DNA of 64,000 bases from NCBI GenBank assembly GCA_037043015.1, contig CM073322.1, positions 8,381,601 to 8,445,600 of the forward strand, given 5' to 3'. The notes under the pieces are model-generated. The model did no database searches. It saw only the letters and a program-made list of their open reading frames with translations, and was not told the DNA's origin. The translations under genes and the position numbers were made by a program. Of the stretch, positions 24,022 through 35,592 are shown one piece after another; within the stretch, counting starts at the first letter, position 1; each line of letters begins with the position of its first letter. Source of the DNA: Bryum argenteum. Lineage: Eukaryota > Streptophyta > Bryopsida > Bryales > Bryaceae.

Positions 24022-25204
24022 AGGACCTCCTGGCAGTCGTGTTGGGGCACTCCGTGGGGTTGTGCCCGTACTCCTTGCACTTGGAGCACCACACATTAGC
24101 TCTCTGGGTCCGGGGGTTCTTGCGGCCACTCTGGAGTTCGGCCATGTTCACTTTGATAGCTTCAAGCTCCGCCAGGACTTTCTTGAGACCATCCTCCTTC
24201 TCCACTTTCACTTTGACCGTGGCTGAGCTAGACTTTTTGGAGCTCTTCGCCTTCTCCGGTCTGGCCTCCTCCTCGCTCTCCGAGCTATCCGGGTCATTTG
24301 AGTCCTGGTCGTCGCTACCCGCGGAACTGTCCGAGTCGGTATCCTTCTTCTTCTTACCTTTCTCCTTCTTCTTATCCTTCCCCTTCTTGCGGCTGCTACG
24401 GAGGGCTTGAGCAGAATCCTCGTAGTCCAGGGCAGCATCCATAGCCTCCTTGAGCGTCTCCGGTTTGCTCCTCCGGATCTGGAAGGACATATCCTCCGGT
24501 AGCCCGCCCACGTACCACTGGACAGCCACCATCAGAGCGATGTCGAAGGCCACCTTGTTCATTAGGGCCTTCACCCTCTGCCCGTATTTCCGGACGGACT
24601 CGTACTCGCGCTTCCGGACTTTCCCGAGTTGCATCAGGGCCCGTGCTTCTCCTCCGGCTTCCCGGAAAGCATGAAGGAAGGCTATCCTCAGCTGATCCCA
24701 GTTACCCTTCACATCCGTGGGTACATCGTTGTACCACTTCAACGCTTCCCCTTTCAGCAACCCGGAAAAGACGCGGAGTCTGGACTCCGGATCTTCCAGG
24801 TCAGCATCGGCGGTGGCCACGAACTCCTCGACCCAATCGTCCACGTCCTTGCCACCATCACCTGCGAAGCGGCTATACTTCAGCCGGGTGAGTGGTGCGC
24901 GACGGAGCGGAAGGACAGGGTTAGGGTCCATGGGTCCTGGGTCGACTCGGCCCGGACTGGGTGGCCCTTCGCTTCCCGGAGGGGAACTAGGTGTGTCGCT
25001 CTCGGATGGGGGTGCTGGTACTGGGACCGCCCCTACCGTAACCGGGGCGACTACCTCCTCAGGAGGGGATGCGTAGTGGATCTCCTCCTCTTGATAAGCA
25101 AATTCGCGAGCTTGAGCGGCGTGCTCGATCTCGGCTGTAGCCCTTCTCCTGGCTGCCCGGGTAACTCGACTTCCACTTGGCTCACCCGTCTGCCCTCGAG
25201 TCAT
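24022..25204 (-). CDS. gag: Gypsy element A: gag, N-terminal fragment
   Basis: About 394 residues from MTRGQTGEPSG. An acidic/Pro-rich N-terminus is followed by the capsid-like domain (VEEFVATADADLED, GEALKWYNDVPTDVKGNWD), a Lys/Ser/Asp-rich linker and a CCHC knuckle (CSKCKEYGHNPTEC) that gives Gag a total of three with the other fragment. It lies about 165 bp downstream of the tRNA-Asp primer-binding site, as expected for gag. The ORF is cut at 24021 by the nested complex and resumes at 12743. Confidence 0.92.
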
Positions 25205-25370
25205 AAAGCAGTACCCCGGGTATACCTCCGGTGGCTTCTAGACTGGTGGTTGGCTCGCACTTGCAACTCCTACCCGTAAGACGATGTGAGTGGACTTCGA
25301 TCTTGTCGCCGGAACCTCCAGCGTGACTCTCCTTCTCTCCTGGCAGGAACGTCGACCTTTGCAGCTTTAG

Positions 25371-25390
25371 GATCCCCGGCAGCGGCGCCA
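25371..25390 (-). other. Primer-binding site for tRNA-Asp, gypsy element A
   Basis: On the - strand, TGGCGCCGCTGCCGGGGATC. It differs by one base from the complement of the plant tRNA-Asp 3' end commonly used by gypsy elements. Two bases further, the sequence ends in a CA when read on the - strand (GATTACA), which marks the end of the 5' LTR at 25393. Confidence 0.9.
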
Positions 25391-26641
25391 AATGTAATCG
25401 TGTCGTAACGTGCTTTCCTGATTCGTGCCCGGATAACCCTTTTTTGTGGTAAAAGAGGTTTCCAAAGCAAGAACCCGAGTATTCGTCCACGGAGATCCTG
25501 TGAAGTGCAAAGACAACAATTTCCACCAGTTAGCTAACCCGGATTTGTGCTATCCGGGTACTGTCCTATCACCCTTATGCCCTATATCCTGTCCTGGAAG
25601 AGCTGCCCGGACAGGAGAGGAGAGGGGGTTTAGTCTTTGTGGTTTAGTTTAGCCTCTGTATTCACCTCAGAGGGATTTTCCCGGACTTAGATAAGTGGGA
25701 GGATTAGGCCACTTCTCCCGTTGATTAACGTGACCGGAAAAGTCACCGAGACTCTCTCTCTCTCTCCTTACCCTGTTAGGAACTTCCCTTATACCTCCCT
25801 CTACGCCCGGACTCTAGATCCACGCGCATGTCACAAAGGTTGGTATCCGGTTCTTCTATGGTCCGGTTATCACAACTCACTACCCGGGTTAGTAGATCCC
25901 GGGTTACTGGACTGGAGGTGGTGCGACGGACCCGGAGTTCACCGCTATTACCTGTACACCAACCCGCCTACCCGGACTTCAGCTATCCAGGAGGACTCAA
26001 CCGAGTGCGGCCTCGGGAGTCGGTTAAGCGGCCGGAATCCCTTCCTGGCTGTTGTAATCCTGAATGCTGCACGGACAGACTAGATTGTGCCCTAAGTAAG
26101 AGGTGCCGTTCGTTGGCCGCACTCCTCCCCTACCAGCTTCTCTACTCTCCTCACTAACCTCCGTTCAAGAACGGAACCGTTACCTCTTGCCCGGGCAGCA
26201 AGGGTCTTCTGAACTCTGCAAACACCCCGACCCAGCAGACAAGACAGGAAAACGAGGAAGATACACAATCAGACACACACGCACACACACAAGGGAAATG
26301 AGAAAGAGGCGTACTTGCACTGAATTACGGTATTGCAAAGTCACAAAAAAGACCCTGAGGGAGTATCCTTCCCTCGGCTAAGTAGCGGATCCTCCCTGGC
26401 ATCCCAGAAGAGGACAAAATCCCGCGCCAGGGAATCTTTCTAAATCTAACCTTTGTCAGTCTAACGCCGTCATTCTCCTACTTGCCATAAAGGCACTAAA
26501 ATCTAACCTAACCCCCGGTTAGATGCATCCGCCAGCAAACATCTCGGCCCTAGTCCTTCCTGTTATGCTCATCCGACCTCACAGCCTCGGCAGTCTCGGG
26601 GGCGCCAATCTCCTGCACTCCCAACCCGGTGTCGTGATGAC

Positions 26642-28500
26642 ATCAGTTACATGTTGTAAAAAAAAACTAATATAGTTGATAACCTCATAGTTTTCCATGT
26701 ACCTGGTACGTGGTAAATATATGAGTGTATTATTAGATTAAAAATATGTTTTGTGGTGAGAACCACAGTATAGGCTTAGAAGAATGGATAATAAATTCTT
26801 CGTGACAGGCCTGTATCTTGGGGGCACTGCATCTTGTCACAGTTTGGAGATAGGAGCGCCGGTTGGTGGCATTATTTCCTGCCGTTTGGTCTCGCTAGCA
26901 GAGCCAAGTCGCGAGCCGATAATGTCGCTCAACGAGTTTAGCGGGATTCGAACCCGGACCGACAGAATGCGGCATCGACTTATCAAGCCAACCAACCAAG
27001 TCCGCGACTTGGCGATTATATTTGAAGCCGCGACAGATTTATTACGCCATCGGGATACCTTTAAGTCTTAAATGACTTGATGGAGTGAGTTTTTATTAGA
27101 TGGAGTTATTTGATGTTGGTTTTTATAGAATGTTAGTGTTTATTTTTACTCTCAGTCAAAATCCAATCTTTGGATTGATAACTGGGAAGGTGGAATGTAA
27201 AAACAAGTGATAGAATAGTTGTATAAGAGTAATAGAAGTTGATAAGGGAGTAGATGAGGATGACGATGCAAGCCCAATGGTATAGGAGATGCCATATGGG
27301 CATGGCATGGGGCCTAGGTGGTCCCCTTCTTCTTCTTCTTCCCCTTAGTGTAGTGTGCGGATTTTGAGAGAGTGTGGTGGGCATTGTGTTTTTGGAGTTT
27401 GGAGATGAGCTTTGAGTATGCTGTAGATGTTGTCATGAGCTTTGTAAAACCTATCAAGCGTGGTGAGATGAGTTGTAGTGAAGGAGCAACACCTTTTTGA
27501 GTACAAAAAGGTCTGCTGCCATGTATTTTTGATTACCGTGACTTCGAGGAGTCACTACGTTTTGTAAAAAACCGTTTCTAAGTGTGATATTTGGAGGGTT
27601 TGTGCATCTTGAGGTTGTGTTTGTAAAAAGCTATCAAGTGTGTGATTTGAAGATAGTATGAGGCCGTGGTGCCGATTTGAAGTAGAGAGGGTTTCTTCCT
27701 CTCTTAATATGGGAGCGGTTTGAGATGACCGTTTTTGATTTGACCTCATAACTTTTGTGTGATCTTTCTGAGATTGAGATTCAGAGGGTTTGTAATATAA
27801 CTTGTTAGCTTTCTATAGAGCTATCACGCACTAACTTTGGAGCTTTTGAGTGTAGTTGGCACTCTTTCTAGTGAAGAAAGGTCTGCTGCCTTGAAAATTT
27901 GATCGCCTAACTTCTACTGTCCATAGAGTTTTGTGTGATAACCTTCAAGACTTGAGATTTGGTATGCTTGTAGTATGTTTTAGTGGCTTTCTATCAACAT
28001 ATTGCTTGCTTGATTCTAATTTCGTATGAAGGTGTAGTGATTAACCAAAGTAAGAGGAAAACCACGGTTAGAGTTTACTTAAACTAACAAAGGGTATACC
28101 AAGGGTATATCTAGGATAAGGGTCTTATAGAAGGGGGTATAAAAGGGGCAGGGTATCTAAGGGTAAGGACCTTAAAGGGTTAAGGGTAATTAGAAATAAT
28201 TACCTTAATCATGTTTGTTAACACTAATCATAATTAATTAACATTAACTCTGTTTTATTAATCTAATCACAGTTAGAGACTAATCAAGGTTAGAAGTTTT
28301 AATTAATCCTATTCAGTCAACTAATCTTTTGTCTAATCACTTATGATTAATTAAACTAATCTAATCTCAATTAAGGTTTACTTAACACATTAATACTAAT
28401 CTTTTAACATATCCTTAATACTGTTTGAGTTATTTACAATGACTTTCTTATATAGTTTGATAATTTCTCCTGCTTCTCCTACTTCTCATCTGACTTAGGT
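26642..28500. other. AT-rich block inside gypsy element A
   Basis: No gene recognised. Composition differs sharply from the CCCGG-rich sequence on both sides. It holds a tRNA-derived sequence (26938-27010) and two related segments around AAGGTCTGCTGCC (27508 and 27882). A 16-bp inverted repeat (TCCCAACCCGGTGTCG) lies at 26619-26634 and 28545-28560, flanking the block. I see no target duplication. Confidence 0.55.
26938..27010 (-). ncRNA. tRNA-derived sequence, possible SINE head
   Basis: On the - strand there is a B box GGTTCGAATCC (26944-26954) and, about 35 bp upstream, an A-box-like GGTTGGTTGG (26988-27000). The spacing fits an internal RNA polymerase III promoter. Clean cloverleaf pairing is not evident, so a SINE head or tRNA pseudogene is more likely than a working tRNA. 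The SINE body would extend left to about 26.78 kb. Confidence 0.6.
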
Positions 28501-30122
28501 GCAGCCAGAAACCCAGAGTTTTCCTAGGGCTAATTCTCTCTACCCGACACCGGGTTGGGAAGTGACCTCCTCCTCTTCGTTCCCTGTCTCCGGGAGCACT
28601 GGGGCAGTCCCTTCGCTCCCTAGGATCTCAGTATCCCCTGAAGGCATCGGGGCTGAGGTGTCCGGGAGTGCCTCCCCGATTTCCGGGACATCGATCAAGT
28701 CCTCATGGATGAGGGGGGTAACCTCCGCGGTCAGCACCTTCTCGGGGAGGGCCTCGAGGTCAGAGGGCTCCGACGGAACGGCTAAACCCGGACAGCGAGG
28801 TGTCCGCGGCTCCTCTGTTCCCAATCCGGTTTGCCGGGTATCGGCCTCCCCCTCCTGTCCTGGTTGGATCGTGGCCTCTAGGGCAGGAATAGGACTTCTG
28901 TCCTCGGGGTCCACAGTCCGGTCCGGTGGAATGGGGGAGGGATTCCTTACCCGGGTATCCTTCTCCGCTACCCGGGAAATCTCCTCTTCGACTATCCGGG
29001 AAACCTCCTCTTCGACTGGGGGTATGCCCTTCAGGCTTGCCTCAGCGCTCTCCGGAATGTCCTTGCTGAGGGAGTGCAAAGTCCCTGTCTCTCTCGAGGT
29101 CTTCTCCGGGCTCAGGTTCGTGGGCAGGACCGGCTCCTCCATTGCCACGGGGTCGGTGGGCTCTTCCTCCTCGGCCCTGGCATCCTCGGTCGCTTCGGGG
29201 TTGCCCTGGATGGGGGTATCCTCTACTACTGCAAGGGGAGGTGCCTCCCCGGGAAAAGTCCGGGCCATCTCCCCGATGAGGTCTCTCATCTCCTGGAGAG
29301 CCCCTTCCATCCTTTCCGCAGCCTTCTTCATGTACGCCGCCATCCGGGTTGGGAGGTCCGATCCTGAGGCCTGGAATTGGGCGTCGAGCAGCTGGGCCTT
29401 CAGCTGTGCCTCTCCGGGTGCATACAGGAACCTCCTGAGCCCGAAAAGATGCTGCCGAGCGTACCCTTGCTGCTTGGTCAGCTCCTCCTCCAGCTGCTTA
29501 ATTTCCCGGGCTTGGCGCAGGATGATGAGGGATCCCTCACTGATACTTGCCCGGGCTGCAGCGTTTTCGCGGACTAAATCCCTCACCATGTCGGGGTACC
29601 GCTCCACTTGGCCGGTTCGAGTGCCAGCGATACCGCGCGGGGCCTTGTGCATCTGGAGGTGCTCCTGCGTGCATACATGCAGGGCATGCGCAATTGGCTG
29701 CAGATGGTGCTCCTCTGTTATCCGGAATGGGGGTACAGGGAGGCTGGGATCGAACTCCGGTCTCCGCGGGGTGAAGTCGTCCCACCCTGGCAACCGGGCA
29801 GCGTTGGAGGGTGCCGCCTCTGCGTGTACCCGGGTAGCGTGGGCAGGCGAATGCGGTGCGGTGGCCTTCCCTTCTTCTGACTCAGAGGACTCCTCCAGCA
29901 CCTTCTTCCCCTTCCTCCGGACTTCTCCCTCCCCGGGAGAGGAGGTCCGCTGAACTGCTGGGATTGCTCGGACAACCGGTTTGAGGGGTTCGGCCCGGGC
30001 AACAGGAGAGGCGGCCGGGGTTGGTGAAGTGTCCGCCCTCAGCTTCGTGAGCTTCCTCCGGACCCGTGGGCGGGGACTCTCGGCGGGAAGGTCCGCCTTC
30101 CTCTTCTTCTCGTATTGCGGGT

Positions 30123-30138
30123 CTCCCCACTCTATCCC
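30123..30138. other. 16-bp target duplication, left copy
   Basis: CTCCCCACTCTATCCC occurs here and at 33548-33563. Removing one copy plus the intervening 3409 bp restores the ORF0 frame exactly. A T8 run follows at 30140 (A8 on the - strand). Length and A-run fit target-primed (LINE/SINE-like) integration in the - orientation. Confidence 0.85.
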
Positions 30139-33100
30139 CTTTTTTTTCGATTTTTGGCCATTATGTTCTAATGCGCATTAAGAATAAGTATAGTGTCTAG
30201 AATCCGACCTATGTATTTGCTAAGCCGTATACTATAAGGCAATTACGTTTTTTCAAATAAAGGAATTAGTTAAACTCTAGTTTATGTTAAGTAGGACGGA
30301 TTTGCCAATCCGTACTCTGTCCCCGTACGGCAAGGACGTGCTGTCAGAGGACGGATTAGGAGTTATGATGGCAGGTGAAGGACGGAGTGGCGAAGAATTT
30401 AATAATGGCGAGAAATCTAGAAGGCGACTCCGTGCGGGAGGACAATTATGGCGGACCATGTCATGATGGTCGGACTTAACTCCGCCCCCTCGATATAAGG
30501 CAACCCGTCCGCCCTTGTCGTCCACCGCCTCCTCGTTTTTCTGCGCCCTTTGTCGTCTTGCGCTCCGCCCTCCGTCTTTCTCGCTTTCCGTCCTTGCGCG
30601 CGATCCGGCCTAGTGGCCGACCTCGGCCCAAGCGACTCTCTATTTCCTTGCACACTTCTTTCGATGGCGAGAACGGCGTCCGCTTCCGCTCGGGAGCAAG
30701 AGGAGCCGAAGATTTCCATCAAGCTCGTGTCGCCGTGTATTCCGATCGAGGAGAATGAGAAGAAGTCCTTGACGGAAGACCTCGAGAGGATGGGGTTAGC
30801 CGGCTGCTTGGATACGCCCGGGGTTTTTGCGACGCGAGAGATGGTTCGCGAGATCAAGGTCGGAGCGCCAAACCGATTCGAGGGGACGGTTAGAGGGAAG
30901 CCGGATTCTGGGCGGCCGAGCATCGGAGAGTCATGTTTGCGGCGACCGTAAACAACGGAGTAGGGTTGTGCGGCCGGAAACACAAGTGGGCGAAGAAGGC
31001 GTTCCACGGGGATCCACACAAGCACAATGGCTACTCGATCGAGGATTGCGGGAATCCGGAGGAGCGCGCGCCGTCATCAAGTTTTTGGCGCCGATTATTC
31101 ACGGAGAGAAGCCGCACCGGATCACCGTCTGGTGGCCAACACCGTCCTGGGCTCCTTGCGCGAACGGGAGACGGATCGGGGATGATCATCCGCGACTTAG
31201 TCGCCCGGCTTGCGGGAAAACGTAGGTAAAACCCGTCCTAGCCCTATTACTCCTTTTCTTTACCACCGCATGCTGAAGGAGGAGGTGCCGACGGATGAGG
31301 AGGAGTCGAATTATGAGATCGCTACGTCGCCGCAAAACAACGGCGTGTTCGAGTCGGAGGAGAGTACGGATAGCCAGGCCGTATACTCGGAAGAGGAGGA
31401 CGACGAGGTCGGATCGATTGAAGGGGACGTTCCACCCGACGCACTGCAGAGCCGGCTCGGAGGCAACCCCACAAATGGACGCGCGTCAGGTAATCATCCT
31501 TCCGTCCCGTCCCCTCCCACGAATCCGACCGAGGCGGGGAGCTCGAGGCGAGAGGGGACAACCCTCGAGGCCGTGGATGAAGGGGAAGTTACGGCCGATT
31601 GGGAGAACCCCATGAATCCGAACGACCCCGACTTCCCCACCTCTCGGTCCGTCCGCCAATCACCCGGATCCCATGAGGCGAGCATGGCACCACTTCACGG
31701 AAGCCAGGTGCGATTTCCTCTACCAAGAAATCTTTGGCGAAGCTATGCCAAGAATTTGGAGTAAAGACGTTCTTTGGAGGTCAAACAGTGGGACTCCAAA
31801 CCGGACGAGGAGCGATTCCGGCGACGGAGAAGCAAGTGACCAAGCTAATTACGAGAATAGACGTCTTCGCGAGACGGTCGAGAGAAGGGAGGAGGAACTC
31901 CTGGTCGGAAGGCGAGCCGTAATCACGGCAAACAAGCGGTCGTAAAGCTCGTGGAAATCTGCGAGGTTCCGGCCGAAATCTTTGCAGAGGGCGAACCTGT
32001 TCGAGGCCGGAATCCTCGAGTCGGAGGTTTTCAAGGCGGAGACATTCAAGAAATTCCTCTTGGCGGCGAAGACGTACGCCACTAAAGTAGAGAAGAGCAA
32101 CGCCGAGGTCAAGATACTACTCGACGCCGTCCGGGAGCGGATGAAGGAGGTAGTGATGCCGGCCTTCACTTCTACTCCGGCCAAGACCCCGCCGCCGGAT
32201 CAGGCGAGGACGGATCTTGGGCCCTCGGTCCGACCAACACGAAGGGCAAGGCGAAGGTGAAGACAGTCGGATGCACCCGCCCCAGCCACTCGCCCGGCCA
32301 AGAACACGCGCACCGCGAAGAGAAAGCTCACGGCCGAGGAATACGAGAAGTCTCCCGGGGCGCAGAAGCTTCACGACATCGGCCTCGAGCATTCCGAAGA
32401 GGAAGAGTTGAAGAGCGGGGACGAGACTGACTCCAGCGAGGACGAGTACGTGATCACCGACACGGGCAAGAGAGTAAAGGCAGGACGTATCGCAGCGACA
32501 CCACTAAAGCGGCCGAAGCACGGAGTTAGTTCGCGAAGAAAGAAGTAGGACGTCTTAGAGGCCGGCAGTCAAAGGACGGCCAGGGTTAGGAGGTCGGATT
32601 GGTATCCGTCCTAGGCCAGTATAGTGTTTTCTTTTTGGGAATGCGTGCCGCTTTTTGAGGAGTAGGCCTGGTAGGCCGGCGCCGCAATCCAGTTAGGGAT
32701 CTAAGTCGTTGACTTAGAAGTACTTATAGGTGGAAGTTTGGCCACCTAAACATTCCTTGCTTGAGTGTTAATCGAACCTTCTTATGCGCATATTCGGTGT
32801 GATCATTTCCCTGTCTCCTTTTCTGTTGAGTGCTTGGAATGCCGGATCTACTTTGTATGTGGTGAGTTGGGAGTTAGGAATCCGGATTCTTCGTTAGATC
32901 GTTTCTGTGGAGTTGAAGTCGGGTTGGGCGTATTCTTGAGTGCCTTGTGTCTTGAACTGGTCTAGGTGTCTGGAAGAGGGAAACTGCTGTGGTAAACACT
33001 TACGGTCTGGGAGGGTCTGGGAGTAGAGTGTGTGAGGCCGGATTCCAATCCGACCTCCAGCTGCCACAGACTTGGGTTCCTCTGTAGTCTCAGAGGACGG

Positions 33101-33547
33101 ATCAAGCGCAGTACGTGACCAGAATACGTGTAGACGTCTTCTAGCCGGATTCGGAGCTCTTGGAGTCTGTCATTGTAGTAAGGGTGATAGGGTAACCAGG
33201 ACGGCCTGCGTGACCTGCTAGTTCGGACAGATAGGACGGATTAGTTGTGAGGACGTAATGTGTGCCTTAGTATGTGTGTGTGTGTGTAGAGTCTAAGTGT
33301 GGAAGTTTCCGCCACGATAAACATAAGGGAAAGAGTCTTTGTGCATCCCCTCTTGCAAAGGGATACCCTTGCCCTGCAAGGCTAAAACATAAGTTGGGAC
33401 TAGAAACGTTTGTGGGTTTGGTTGTTTTAGCACTACTTGTCTTGGTCACTTCACAGAATCCCTGGAACGATACACGAGTCACCTGAACACGGGTTTTACA
33501 CCAATAAACGTGTAAGGGAAGATAAAGTGAATACATGGCATCCGACA
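30139..33547. mobile_element. 3.4-kb insertion in ORF0
   Basis: Defined by the 16-bp duplication. No RT, transposase or LTR pair is visible. It contains a + strand pseudogene homologous to ORF0, with its own TATA-like box GATATAAGGC near 30492. 32.55-33.5 kb holds no gene; a (GT)n run is at 33271-33288. GGACGGAT recurs near both ends (30295, 30350, 33110, 33235). Confidence 0.8.
30664..32548 (+). pseudogene. Homologue of ORF0 on the opposite strand, decayed
   Basis: Several frames must be joined. Recognisable blocks match ORF0 in order: LTEDLERMGLAGCLDTPGV against LVQDLTRMGCAGLYWVPWN; NGYSIEDCGNPEER and VIKFLAPIIHGEKPHRIT against DGFRVEDCVNARERR and LLRFLVPILNPEKPQTVS; SPITPFLYHRML against CPLAPYMYHLY. 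A coiled-coil stretch and an acidic, Ser-rich tail ending SSRRKK complete it, stop at 32546-32548. At least three frame changes occur before 31.25 kb. One, at 31225-31245 (GTAGGT...TCCTAG), could be a tiny intron, but decay is likelier. This copy lies antiparallel inside the ORF0 it resembles. Confidence 0.7.
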
Positions 33548-35491
33548 CTCCCCACTCTATCCCTCCCGTGGCGGTAGGCTGTCCGGGGTCCTCTGCCGGG
33601 CTATCTGCCAGGAGAAGTACCTCAGTAGGGATGTCCCCCACTGGCACTCCCCGGGTCGAGGTCTGCGTTTCCGGGGTAGGGCCTCCTCGCTGCAGAGCTC
33701 CCACAGCCTCGGTCTCTCCTGGCGGGGCCGAGGCTTCTACCCCCTGTTCTCCGGGCAAGGAGGAAGGCTCGTTCTCTACGAACCTCAGGACTCGTCCTGA
33801 CTTCCTCCGGTGTAGGACGGGAGCCTCCTCTCCCTCACTATCATTTCCCTGCACCGGCCTGAGGGGTGGTAGCGAGACAACTACGGGGGCCGGAGGGGTC
33901 GCCAAGGCGACCGGGGAGTCTTCCTCCGGTCCAAGCAAAGGTGGATCCGAATGGCTCGGCCCGGTGGCAGCTACACTCCGGGTCGCCATCCGGTGAGTGG
34001 GGGCCGGCCGGGGTAGAGTGCCTCCGTCCGGGAGGGGTAGCTGAGCTGCTTCTCTCGGTCTGAGGGCGGCCACTCCTCATGTGCTGGGTCCTGGTGCCCC
34101 ACCCTCCCCTGGTTGAGGTGCTGCCCCTGTCCGTCGAGGTCTCTGCTCCCCTGGACCCGGTGGTCCTGGTGGGGCTGGTGGCGGAGGCGGTGGAAGTGCT
34201 CCGGCTCTGGGGTCAGCCACCCTGGGGAGAAACTTGGCTGCAGCGGGGACTCCGTCCCCGGGAATCTCCTCCCCTGGAAACATGTCCCTCCTCTTCTCCA
34301 TGAGCATTCGGAGGTGCGTGATTTCCCCCGGGTGAAGGCATTCGTACTGTGCGTACAAATGGTACATGTACGGTGCCAGGGGGCACCCCTTCGCGCTGGT
34401 GGTCTTCTTCGCCGCGCGGGTAACCATCTCCTCGAGGATATGTCCCCACCCAATCTGTCTCCTGCCCAGGTAAGATTCCATGATCGCCTTCAGGAGCCGG
34501 TTCGACACTGTCTGTGGCTTCTCCGGGTTCAGGATCGGAACTAGAAATCGGAGAAGGCGTCGCTCCCTTGCATTCACGCAGTCCTCCACCCGGAATCCAT
34601 CATGCTCGTGTGCCGGGTTGTGGAACTTCCCGATCAGGGAGGGGTCGTTCCTCACCTGAATGTATCCGGTGGGGGAGTCCGGGAAGCCATAGGTCGCTCT
34701 CCAACAAGCCTCCTGCCAGAAGTGCGGCTTGGCTCGGACAGGATTGTCTGCAAAGGTCGGTGGCTCCTGTCCGGACGCGGCCTCCTCAATGATCTCTGCG
34801 TCCTCCACGTTCCAGGGCACCCAATACAACCCCGCGCACCCCATCCGTGTGAGATCCTGCACCAGCTGTGCTCGGGCATCTTCCGCCATCGGAATGCCAG
34901 CCTGGATGATCTTACTCCGGATTCGCGAAGCTCGCTCTCCAGCCATGGTTCCGTACTCTCCTTCCCCGGGCTATGGCGTACAGGACGGCCGCGTGGAGCA
35001 GGAGCGTGCGTGCACGAATCGCGGGAGCAGAAGCGTCGGCGAGGAGCACGAAAAACGAGGAGGAGCAAAAAGGAGGGCAACGGTCAAAATTGGGCCGCTA
35101 AAGACAACGGAGTGGGGAGGTGGATGGCGGCGCAGCATTAATCACGGGCTTGTGTCAGCCCGGGACTGTCGGCGCCGCCGCCGGTAGTTCCTCCGCCCGG
35201 CCCGTCATTGCTACCCGGCCCGTCGTTGCTGCCCGGCCCGGCGTTGCTGCCCGGGTCGGCAGTCATACCCGGACCGGTACCCGCCAGGGCAATCATACCC
35301 TGCCGCCGTATCCGCCCACCGATACCCTACTGTTGGTATCCGGCCAACGTCTACCCGGTCGGGCATTGTCCGGTCGCGGCTAGCCGGTCTGAGGCAGTCG
35401 TTAGCCGGGTGGTACTCGGCCCGCGAGGAGTCCTCCAAGTATTGTCCGGGTCTTGTAGCGACCGGACTGGCACGGAGAGGCCGGACCCTGC

Positions 35492-35499
35492 CTTATAGC
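35492..35499 (-). promoter_or_regulatory. TATA box of gypsy element A / ORF0
   Basis: CTATAAGG within GGGCTATAAGGCAGGG on the - strand, about 220 bp inside the LTR edge and 550 bp before the ORF0 start. The antiparallel ORF0 homologue also has a TATAAGGC box upstream of its start. Confidence 0.6.
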
Positions 35500-35592
35500 C
35501 CGGGAACAAAAGCAAAAATAAAATTGAAAAAGTAGTGCTACCCTACCCTTCCCACTGAGCTTAACGATGCTCCCGGGTGGGCAGGTTCCTGG

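Larger units (their letters stand above)
28540..34946 (-). pseudogene. ORF0: ~1000-codon extra ORF of gypsy element A, split by an insertion and one TGA
   Basis: The - strand frame opens at 34946 (MAGERASRIRSK), runs to 33548, is interrupted by a 3.4-kb insertion and continues in the same frame from 30138 to 28540. A single in-frame TGA lies at 34077-34079 (CGA would be a CpG-decay parent). N-terminal domain (~220 residues): MGCAGLYWVPWNVEDAE, DGFRVEDCVNARERRLLRF, CPLAPYMYHLYAQYECL. Then a Pro-rich linker, an acidic region, and a coiled-coil segment (REIKQLEEELTKQQ) followed by a long acidic tail. No zinc knuckle, protease or RT. Arrangement and spacing recall plant transposon-associated ORFs such as Athila ORF1-type proteins, but I cannot claim homology. 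A TATA box about 550 bp upstream would drive it. Confidence 0.7.

Noticed and set aside
28499-29953. 484-codon ORF on + across 28499-29953
   Set aside because: It is the antisense shadow of ORF0, a Ser/Gly-rich reading of a CCGG-rich coding strand. The - strand has the conserved domain and its frame is restored across the insertion.
35581-35592. Primer-binding site next to the right 126-bp repeat
   Set aside because: TGGCCAGGAACC begins with TGG but matches no tRNA 3' end I can recall. The tRNA-Asp site at 25.37 kb is far stronger.
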